The notes under the pieces: generated by a model
Seen by the model: the letters and a program-made list of their open reading frames with translations, nothing else
Database searches by the model: none
What the model was told of the DNA's origin: nothing
NCBI RefSeq assembly: GCF_902459665.1
Contig: NZ_CABPSL010000003.1
Location: 1-64,000, forward strand
DNA length: 64,000 bases
Direction: 5' to 3'
Source of the DNA: Pandoraea cepalis
Lineage (GTDB): Bacteria > Pseudomonadota > Gammaproteobacteria > Burkholderiales > Burkholderiaceae
Position numbers and translations under genes: made by a program
Part shown: piece after piece, positions 57,703-64,000 of the stretch
How positions within the stretch are numbered: the stretch's first letter is position 1
Layout: each line of letters begins with the position of its first letter

Positions 57703-59532
57703 TCAGGAGGCAACGTGCAATGAATCCTCCGGAAACAGTTTGCGCATGAATAAAGAATCCCCGCTACCGGTGACAAGGAGCCGATGAGTCGCGCGTGTCG
57801 CCGCAATGTAAAAGAGGCGAGCCTCTTGCTTCAGATCGGCTTCATCCAGCGACATCGCTCCGACGCCGGGCACGGCTACAAACGGATACTCCAGGCCTTT
57901 GCTGGCGTGCATGGTCAATACGGTGACCGCGTCCGCACTGGGGGAAAACCGCTTGCGATCTCGCTGCTGCCACTGGTAGGGGATTCGCGCCTTCGCCAGC
58001 GCGTCAACGCACGCCTGGCCGACACTCCATGTCCGATAGACGATCGCCATGTCCTGCCACGCCGTGCCTTGCTGATGTGCCTGTCCCATTTGCTTCGAAA
58101 TGGCTTCGGCCTCATCGGCAATCGACGGAAGTTTGATCAGCATGGGTTGCGGCCCCTCTCGCCCACAGCTGATCGGACGAATCAAAGGCACCCCATCGTC
58201 GTCAGTGGCCTTCGCGTCCAGAATGTCCTCGGCCACGCTCGCGGCAAGCGCGAGTATTTGCCGCGTATTCCGATAGTTGATCTTGAGAATCGTCGTGCGT
58301 CCCTGCGCCTGCACGCCAACGCTCTTGAAGCTGAATCCCTGCCGCTCGGAACGATTGAAGATCGATTGCGCATCGTCATACAGCACGAGCAAATGACGGC
58401 ATTCCGGCGAAACCATTTGTACGACCAGCTTGAACCAGGACGGCTCGAAGTCGTGGCCCTCGTCGATCAGCACGGCGGCGTACTGCGCCGCAGGAATACT
58501 GCCTCGATCAACGGCGTTGATCACGCACTGAACCAGTTCCGCAAAAAACCGTTCACCCGCCCCTTTCGGGCGCGTGACGTGATAGGCATTCAATTGATCC
58601 GAACACCAACCGTGAAAATGTCGGACGATGACCTTGGCCGACAAGCCCTTGGCCTCCATGACCGATTGGATCTTTCGGGAAAGTGGCTCGCTGAAACAAA
58701 GCACCAACACGGGCTTGTCCGATTGCGTGGCCAGGTATTCGGCGCGATAACCGAGGATCATCGTCTTTCCCGACCCTGCCACGCCGTGAATGACGCGGTG
58801 ACCATCGCCCAGGCTTCGTGCCAACTGCTCCTGCTGCACATCCATGACGGCCATGATGTCGGGCAGTTCGATCTGATCCGACAGCAGGTCGAGCTGAGTC
58901 GCCTGCACGCGCACTTCCGGGAAAAGAATCCATCGAAATCGATCGATCTGCGGCAGCGTCAGTTTTTCGCGGAACTGGAACTTGAACATCTGCCACAACC
59001 GGGTCTGAAACGCTTCCGCGTCGACAGACTCCGTCATTTCGTCGGCGCAAATGACTCTCGAAGGCTCGAGCGCATGCCCCAAACCGCCATCCGTGAACTG
59101 CTTGCGCGTCATGTTCGGCAACACGACGCCGAACGTCCAGGGCAGTCGCAATTTCCCCGCGTAGGGATGCCCCGCAGGATTCACCAGTTGCGGATCCCGC
59201 TCAAGCGCATTGACGATGTCGAGCGTATATCGACGCGCCTGCTCAAGCGGACTGATGACGGTTTTGGGGCCGTTGCTCCCCAAAATTTGCCAGTCGCCGC
59301 GATCGGCACGCAGGACGGTCGAAATCTTCCAGTCCTTGACTTCGAGGATGAGCAACCCACGCTGAGGGTGAAGCACCACAAAGTCCGGATACGACTGCAT
59401 CGTGGCGACGGGAACGTCATACCAGATCAGATAGTCGTTTTCGAGTTTCTGCTCCAGCCGCTCGGCGAGTCTGCGTTCGCCGGGCTGCATTCTGCCCGCG
59501 CACGAGGACAGAGAGGGAATGATCGTTGCCAT
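57703..59532 (-). CDS. NERD-nuclease / SF1 (UvrD-like) helicase fusion
   Basis: This 609-residue protein has two parts. The N-terminal ~110 residues form a NERD domain: an acidic residue at D50 (SYPDFVVLH) and the ExK pair E64/K66 (LLILEVKDWK), consistent with a PD-(D/E)xK-type nuclease. Then comes an SF1 helicase: Walker A GVAGSGKTMIL (about 250-260), motif II AVLIDEGHDFEPSW (357-360), motif III VLYDDAQSIFNRSE, motif V TMHASKGLEYPFVAV and motif VI FYIAATRATHRLLVTG. ATG 59532 has a GGAGG three bases upstream; 59565 is an alternative. No partner gene is certain. NERD-helicases occur in accessory and defence contexts, but their role is not settled. Confidence 0.85.
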   Translation of the reverse strand: MATIIPSLSSCAGRMQPGERRLAERLEQKLENDYLIWYDVPVATMQSYPDFVVLHPQRGLLILEVKDWKISTVLRADRGDWQILGSNGPKTVISPLEQARRYTLDIVNALERDPQLVNPAGHPYAGKLRLPWTFGVVLPNMTRKQFTDGGLGHALEPSRVICADEMTESVDAEAFQTRLWQMFKFQFREKLTLPQIDRFRWILFPEVRVQATQLDLLSDQIELPDIMAVMDVQQEQLARSLGDGHRVIHGVAGSGKTMILGYRAEYLATQSDKPVLVLCFSEPLSRKIQSVMEAKGLSAKVIVRHFHGWCSDQLNAYHVTRPKGAGERFFAELVQCVINAVDRGSIPAAQYAAVLIDEGHDFEPSWFKLVVQMVSPECRHLLVLYDDAQSIFNRSERQGFSFKSVGVQAQGRTTILKINYRNTRQILALAASVAEDILDAKATDDDGVPLIRPISCGREGPQPMLIKLPSIADEAEAISKQMGQAHQQGTAWQDMAIVYRTWSVGQACVDALAKARIPYQWQQRDRKRFSPSADAVTVLTMHASKGLEYPFVAVPGVGAMSLDEADLKQEARLFYIAATRATHRLLVTGSGDSLFMRKLFPEDSLHVAS

Positions 59533-59814
59533 GCGCCTCCAAGATTTAACGAAATTGGCCGTCAAAGTATCGATGTATCGTCTTTGAAGTTATCCAGCTT
59601 TCGTTATCGTTTGCAAGGCCAGCACGTTTCGTCAAATCGCCAGAACGCATGCACACCGACGTCACGGGGCAGCCCGAGGCCGCTGCGCGGCTAGCGCAGT
59701 CGCCCCGAGCCAATTAGCCCGTTCGTATGAATATCGGATACATCCCAACCGGAAGTCTCGCTCGGCGGCTAAGTCAATACGACATCGCGAGATGCGGTCA
59801 ACGACCGCTGTCTG
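59533..59814. other. Gap between the helicase gene and the IS3 remnant
   Basis: No gene with family resemblance is seen. It must contain the minus-strand promoter of the NERD-helicase gene. Confidence 0.35.
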
Positions 59815-60013
59815 CCCCCCCCCCGAAAAACCGTAGCATCCAAAACTGGAGATTTCTGGCAAATTCGAAGCCCCGACGGGCAGGAGATTTGTATGAAGAA
59901 ATCGAAGTTCACCGATGAGCAGATCGCTTTCGCGCTGAAGCAAGCCCAGGTGGGTACCACTGTGGCAGAAGTGTGCCGGAAGATGAGTATTTCCGAAGCC
60001 ACGTTCTACAACT
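59810..60013 (+). pseudogene. IS3-family left end and OrfA N-terminus, truncated
   Basis: ATG 59893 opens MKKSKFTDEQIAFALKQAQV followed by GTTVAEVCRKMSISEATFYN, the helix-turn-helix N-terminus of an IS3-group OrfA. Family similarity stops at about 60013, where the frame turns into unrelated sequence. Upstream, TGTCTGCCCCC begins a probable left terminal end with a run of ten Cs (59815-59824). Only about 40 codons of OrfA remain. Confidence 0.78.
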
Positions 60014-60274
60014 GGAGGCGTCGCCCCAGATGCGCAGCGCGAATCCAGATGCCTGCCGTCACGTCGTCGAGATGCCAGGTTTCGGTCGTGGGGAGCCCGA
60101 TCTTCCTCATTTTGCCGCCTTTCCTGGAGTGTCGGGGACTGCAAAACCACGGGATTGCGTCCGGATCGCGCGAGCGCCCCCCTGCAACACGCGGTAGTTT
60201 CCCGGTGAAGTGCGGCTGCGAGTTTGACACATCGCGCCGCGGGCTCCAAGTCAGTCGGCCTCACGCCTTGCTCA
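60014..60274. other. Probable transposase debris (possible IS6-like scrap)
   Basis: On the minus strand one frame includes KIGLPTTETWHLDDV, resembling the catalytic-Asp region of IS6-type transposases (RPxxxWHLDEV), but the match is short and its flanks are not alike. Nothing else is identifiable. Confidence 0.3.
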
Positions 60275-61231
60275 TCACTCCTTGAGGAGCGTCGATGCAT
60301 TGCGCGTCAGGATGGCATGTCGACGTGACTCGTCGAGTCCGGACAAGTCGTCGTGGGGGTTGAGCAAACCCATCGGGAACGGCCAGTCGGAGCCGAACAC
60401 GACATTTTCCGAACCGAAGATGGACTCACTCAGCGCTAACGCGCCGTCATCGTGCGTAATGCAGTCGACGAAGAAGCGGGAGAAAATGCCACGCGGAGAA
60501 GGAAGCGTCACATCGACGCCCGGTCGGGACGTTCGATAGCCGCGCTCGTATCTACCGGCAAGCATCGCCGTGGCTCCTCCGCCGTGGGCAAGACAAAAGC
60601 GAATCTCCGGATATCGGACCGCCACGCCCCCGAAAGCCAGATGCGACGCCGCAACGGTCGTCTCTACCGGGTTACCCATCAAATTCTCCAGGTAGAACTT
60701 GCTCAAGCGAGTGTCGCAGCACTGCCCCGGGTGAAGGAATAGAAAAGCGGATTGCGCATTCAACGCCGCCCAGAGGGGCTCGTAAGCAGCGTCGGAGAGC
60801 GCTCCCTCATAGCCCCCTGCCGCCGCGGCGTAGCGAAACGCCCCGTTGTTTTCCAGCACCAGTCGAGTGGCGAGCTCGGGATGTTCGAGCGGCAGATGCA
60901 GCAACGCAGACAGACGCGACGGGAAGCGCTCACAAACGCCCCGCAACCCATCATTGACGAACGAGCACCACATCGATGACGCAGCCTGATCCAGCGACTG
61001 TCGATACATCGGCGGCGGTATCGATACCCAAGCTTGCGCGACGCCTTGTTGATCCATCCACTCAATCAGCGCTGCGGGCGAGAACAATGCACTCAGTCCG
61101 ATCGTGTGACCGTCGAGCGTGAGCCGTCGCGCCGCACCGTCCCATTGGACGTTCGCCATCGTGGACAGCCGGGCCTCATCGATCGGGGCCAGGTGCGCAT
61201 GAACATCCAGCGCAATACGTGTGATTTCCAT
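60275..61231 (-). CDS. Amidohydrolase-2 family enzyme (ACMSD-like decarboxylase/hydrolase)
   Basis: This 318-residue TIM-barrel protein has the metal-binding HxH in ALDVHAHLAP, a histidine in LFLHPGQCC, FCLAHGGGATAMLAGRYERG and the aspartate in VFGSDWPFPMG. It matches amidohydrolase-2 proteins such as ACMSD (aminocarboxymuconate semialdehyde decarboxylase). ATG 61231 (MEITRIALD) has CGGAG 6 bases upstream. It is the last gene of the catabolic cluster, 29 bp after the dioxygenase gene. The substrate is probably a ring-cleavage product (inference). Confidence 0.83.
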   Translation of the reverse strand: MEITRIALDVHAHLAPIDEARLSTMANVQWDGAARRLTLDGHTIGLSALFSPAALIEWMDQQGVAQAWVSIPPPMYRQSLDQAASSMWCSFVNDGLRGVCERFPSRLSALLHLPLEHPELATRLVLENNGAFRYAAAAGGYEGALSDAAYEPLWAALNAQSAFLFLHPGQCCDTRLSKFYLENLMGNPVETTVAASHLAFGGVAVRYPEIRFCLAHGGGATAMLAGRYERGYRTSRPGVDVTLPSPRGIFSRFFVDCITHDDGALALSESIFGSENVVFGSDWPFPMGLLNPHDDLSGLDESRRHAILTRNASTLLKE

Positions 61232-61260
61232 GTCGACTCCGAACTCACTGCGTCTACCCA

Positions 61261-62199
61261 TCAACTGGGTTCGAGATTGGCGTTCATTTCCTTGCCCCAA
61301 AACTCCGGCGACCAGCGCGGCCCCCATGTATAGGGCAAATCGTTCCAGTCACGGCAAAGCCACCGGTCGGTGATCTTGTCCATGTCCGCGTAGAACTCCA
61401 CCCAGCTCCCCCACGGATCGCGCACATAGTGAAACAGATTGGAGGCAATCGCGTGCCGCCCGGGACCGAAGCCGTCACCGTATCCCGCCTCGCGCATCCG
61501 CCACGCCCCGTACCCGATGTCGTCAAAGCTCGGCACCTGGAAGCTCGCGTGTTGGAAGCCCCGGTGAGAGCTATTGATCAGCCCGAAACAGTGATGATCG
61601 ATGACGCCCTGGCCCGCCGCCATGAACGCGACCTTGCCAGCGGCGCGGTCTGTCGTTCGCAAGCCCAGTACGTCCGAGTAGAACCGCTCGGCACGCGCCC
61701 ATTCGGGCGTAAAGATGAGCAGGTGCCCGATCCGTAATGGCGGTCTGTCTTTCTCAAGGGTTTGCCACAAATTGATGTCGACGCGATCGGCAGCACCACC
61801 GAAATTGAAGGCTGGGATCTCCACGCGCGGCAAAGCATCGGCGCTCTCCGGATTCAGATGAATCCATGTGCCCCACGGATCCTCGAACCAAAGCCCCTCA
61901 CGGGGCCATCCGTCCGGGGCGCAGGGATAGACCTTGATCCCTGCCGCCTCGATGCGCTGAGTCATGCCCGCCACCGATGTCGGCGCGATGCGAAACGAGA
62001 GGTGATGCAGTCGCTTATTCCCGCCTTGCATCAACACGATTTCGTTGCTGGATCGCCCCGGTGAGTTACACAGAAGCGCCCGGCCATCGTCTGAGCGGCG
62101 CACATCCAATCCGAACGTTATGTAAAAGCGTTGGGCGACGTCCAGATCGGGTACGGTCATGCCGAAGCCGTTCAGACCGTCTACAGCAGACGTTGTCAT
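61261..62199 (-). CDS. Type I extradiol ring-cleavage dioxygenase (VOC fold)
   Basis: This 312-residue protein has two vicinal-oxygen-chelate modules. The C-terminal module carries the iron triad: His in RIGHLLIFTPEW, His in FQHASFQVPSFDD and Glu in SWVEFYADMDKI. FYSDVLGLRTTDR is the family's module start. Such enzymes open catecholic or related rings with O2. It lies between the FAH gene (29 bp) and the amidohydrolase gene, so it likely makes their substrate. Confidence 0.86.
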   Translation of the reverse strand: MTTSAVDGLNGFGMTVPDLDVAQRFYITFGLDVRRSDDGRALLCNSPGRSSNEIVLMQGGNKRLHHLSFRIAPTSVAGMTQRIEAAGIKVYPCAPDGWPREGLWFEDPWGTWIHLNPESADALPRVEIPAFNFGGAADRVDINLWQTLEKDRPPLRIGHLLIFTPEWARAERFYSDVLGLRTTDRAAGKVAFMAAGQGVIDHHCFGLINSSHRGFQHASFQVPSFDDIGYGAWRMREAGYGDGFGPGRHAIASNLFHYVRDPWGSWVEFYADMDKITDRWLCRDWNDLPYTWGPRWSPEFWGKEMNANLEPS

Positions 62200-62228
62200 A
62201 AGGAACCTCGAAAGGTAAATGCAGTAAA

Positions 62229-63137
62229 TCAGACACCGATCCGGATGCCGGATTTACCGCGCAGGTCGGCGGACGTCATCCGATTCTTGAGTTCTCCGAG
62301 GCCGCTTCCACGCACGATCACCTCATCGCCCTCGTGGAGAAATACCTGTGGCTCGCGCGCGTTGCCTACACCGCTGGGCGTCCCCGTGAGCAACACGTCA
62401 CCGGCACGCAACGTCATGCCAAACGACAACTCCGCAATCAGCTCGGGAATCGAGAAGGCCATGAGTCGCGTGCTCGCCGACTGAAGCACCGTGCCATTGA
62501 CCACGCACTCAAGATGGACGTTCGCGGGATCGATCTCGTCTGCTGGCGTGAGCCACGGCCCCAACGGCATGGTTGCGTCGATACTCTTTCCCTTCAACCA
62601 TTGCCCGCCATGACGCCGCTGGAGATCGCGCTGGGAGATGTCGTTGGCCAGACAATAGCCCCACACGTACTCCATCGCGTCCTCCACCGGAATGCTCCGC
62701 CCGGTCTTACCGATGATGACCACCATCTCGGCTTCGTAGTCCCATTTGGCGGACAGCGACGCGTCGTACGCGATGTCATCGACCGGCCCGATCACCGTAT
62801 CGGGCCCCTTGGTGAAAAACGTGGGGGCGGTAGGCGCGGGAACATCCTGCCCTTCCCGCTTTCCCTTGCCCTCTTCGAAGTGGTCCCAGTAGTTCCAACC
62901 GGTACAAAGCACGTCGCGATAAAAGCGCTGAATCGGCGCGAGCAGACGCGCTTCGCCAACTGCCACCCGAGGGGCATCGGGCGACGTCGCATAACGTCGG
63001 GCCCGCGCCAGGGCATCCATTCCGCCGCCGATCAGCGCCACCATATCGCCCATCGATGCGGGCAGAATGACCCATTCCTCATCTTGCCTGACGGCGATAC
63101 GCTTCTCGCCGTTGTATTGCAGTGTTGCGAAAGCCAT
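62229..63137 (-). CDS. Fumarylacetoacetate-hydrolase-family protein
   Basis: This 302-residue protein has the FAH C-terminal core with acidic metal ligands: KWDYEAEMVVIIGKTGRSIP, GYCLANDISQRDLQRRHGGQ and LLTGTPSGVGNAREPQVFLH. FAH-family enzymes in meta-cleavage pathways act as 4-oxalocrotonate decarboxylases, 2-oxo-pent-4-enoate hydratases or acylpyruvate hydrolases; which applies cannot be read here. It lies between ridA-like and dioxygenase genes. Confidence 0.88.
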   Translation of the reverse strand: MAFATLQYNGEKRIAVRQDEEWVILPASMGDMVALIGGGMDALARARRYATSPDAPRVAVGEARLLAPIQRFYRDVLCTGWNYWDHFEEGKGKREGQDVPAPTAPTFFTKGPDTVIGPVDDIAYDASLSAKWDYEAEMVVIIGKTGRSIPVEDAMEYVWGYCLANDISQRDLQRRHGGQWLKGKSIDATMPLGPWLTPADEIDPANVHLECVVNGTVLQSASTRLMAFSIPELIAELSFGMTLRAGDVLLTGTPSGVGNAREPQVFLHEGDEVIVRGSGLGELKNRMTSADLRGKSGIRIGV

Positions 63138-63186
63138 GATGCTCCTCAGTGGGTAGTCACGATCTACCGATGCGATGTCTCAGACG

Positions 63187-63588
63187 TCACGCCTGCGGCA
63201 AGACGGCGATGGCGTTGATCTCGATGAGATAGTCGGGCGAGACCATCTTGGTCACCTCAACCATCGTGGAGGCGGGCAGCGGCGGATGGAAATACTCGCG
63301 TCGTACCTTGTGGATGGCATCGAAGTGCTCCATGTTGCGCACGTAGACATCGACGCGGCAAACATCCGCAAGCGTGCCACCGGCGGCCGTGACGGCACTC
63401 TTGATGTTCTCGCAGACCTGACGGGTCTGCGCTTCGATGTCGCCAACCCCCGCGATCGTGCCGTCGGGACGTCGAGCGGTCATCCCGGAAATGAACACGA
63501 GCTTTCCCTTTGCTTCAATGGTGGTCGCTTGCGAAAAGTGACCATTGGGCGTGCGCAGTGCGTCGGTGCTGATTTGCTCTTTCGCCAT
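63187..63588 (-). CDS. RidA-family protein (possible 2-aminomuconate-deaminase type)
   Basis: This 133-residue protein contains FSQATTIEAKGKLVFISGMT, ADVCRVDVYVRNMEHFDAIH and MVSPDYLIEINAIAVL, the Rid (YjgF) fold. Classic RidA removes reactive imines; pathway members of this family, such as 2-aminomuconate deaminase, release ammonia in aminoaromatic degradation. The cluster around it makes the pathway role plausible, but sequence alone does not decide. It starts 49 bp upstream of the FAH gene. Confidence 0.87.
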   Translation of the reverse strand: MAKEQISTDALRTPNGHFSQATTIEAKGKLVFISGMTARRPDGTIAGVGDIEAQTRQVCENIKSAVTAAGGTLADVCRVDVYVRNMEHFDAIHKVRREYFHPPLPASTMVEVTKMVSPDYLIEINAIAVLPQA

Positions 63589-63630
63589 GATGAAAGTCCT
63601 GTCGTTAGCCTGATGAGGCAGTAAGTTGCT

Positions 63631-64000
63631 TCAGAGATCTGTCCATGCCGCTGGCGCTTGCACACCCGCGACGCTCGCCAGCCCGGCAAGTTGTCGTGCG
63701 ACGTCGACGGCGACCGGGCATATCTGCCCGTTTGCCTGAGCGACTTGCCAATTGATTTCTCCCGGGCTGTAAAGCCGTTCCGTCCCCGCGGCTGCGGCCG
63801 ACGTGCGGACCTTGACGGCCAATTCGGATGCGCGCTGTTCGAGGGGCCGTTGCAGACCGAATTGCGAGGCATCGATTGCCAGAAATGCCTGCGCGCTGTT
63901 GTACGGCGTAGCGCTGGCACCGTAGAGCGGTTGGACCTCGTCTGCCACACCGCCGTCCGATAGTCCGCCACATAGCAGATCGATCATGAAAGCCAGGCCG
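63631..64000 (-). CDS. Ldh-family oxidoreductase (malate/L-lactate dehydrogenase type), partial
   Basis: Only the C-terminal ~122 residues are in the window; the gene runs off its end. They read LAFMIDLLCGGLSDGGV and FLAIDASQFGLQRPLE, typical of the Ldh_2 family (NAD(P)H-dependent 2-keto-acid/piperideine-carboxylate reductases). It leads the catabolic cluster on the minus strand, 42 bp upstream of the ridA-like gene. Confidence 0.75.
   Translation of the reverse strand, partial: GLAFMIDLLCGGLSDGGVADEVQPLYGASATPYNSAQAFLAIDASQFGLQRPLEQRASELAVKVRTSAAAAGTERLYSPGEINWQVAQANGQICPVAVDVARQLAGLASVAGVQAPAAWTDL

Overview
The window is about 63-65% GC over most of its length. It carries a Burkholderiales housekeeping backbone: tsaD beside a yqeY-dnaG-rpoD operon, an xseB-ispA-dxs operon near folE2, and polA / DUF2782 / thrB / BPSS1780-type membrane protein / uvrD / valS / galU. 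Protein sequences and gene order look most like Pandoraea or a close Burkholderiaceae relative. That genus assignment is inference; no 16S gene is present.

Layout. (1) 1-7483 is an accessory block at the 3' side of a tRNA-Ile2(CAU). It starts with IS3- and IS110-type transposase remnants and ends with a second, inverted scrap of an IS3 transposase 3' end. Between them lie a threonine-aldolase-like enzyme, a polar amino-acid ABC importer, a second-type proC, a MarR regulator and an M20 amidohydrolase; I infer an amino-acid or acyl-amino-acid scavenging module. (2) 7484-14243 is the tRNA, rpoD with a very long Ala/Lys-rich N-terminus, dnaG, yqeY and a BaiN-type flavoprotein, all on the minus strand. 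(3) 14273-26794 holds tsaD, folE2, the isoprenoid operon, a Rieske oxygenase, a DMT exporter, a sulfurtransferase, a ZIP metal transporter, a dienelactone-hydrolase-like protein and an NDH-2. (4) 27005-43288 holds polA and a LOG-family gene whose start codons abut, a YeeE sulfur transporter, the thrB group, uvrD and valS, galU, a TusA-like protein, a Nudix hydrolase and a CLC antiporter. (5) 43331-51422 holds ltaE, a tautomerase, a class II aldolase, an MFS transporter, alaS and a CaiB-type CoA transferase.

(6) 51423-54426 is a second accessory pocket: an AT-richer acyltransferase gene followed by broken IS5 and IS3 pieces, just before tRNA-Arg(CCU). (7) 54427-59532 holds the tRNA-Arg, a GT9-like protein, a WbuC cupin, rpsU as a single gene far from its usual dnaG/rpoD partners, a small unknown protein and a NERD-nuclease/SF1-helicase fusion. 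(8) 59533-60274 is again transposon debris. It borders (9) 60275-64000, a minus-strand catabolic cluster (Ldh-type dehydrogenase cut by the window end, RidA/deaminase, FAH-family hydrolase or decarboxylase, extradiol dioxygenase, ACMSD-like amidohydrolase), whose gene set resembles meta-cleavage of an (amino)aromatic compound.

The best candidates for something new are the standalone NERD-helicase gene beside IS debris, the IS-bracketed amino-acid block at the tRNA 3' end, the catabolic cluster, the zero-spacing divergent polA/LOG starts, and the ZIP gene that seems to lack any normal start codon upstream of its first membrane helix.
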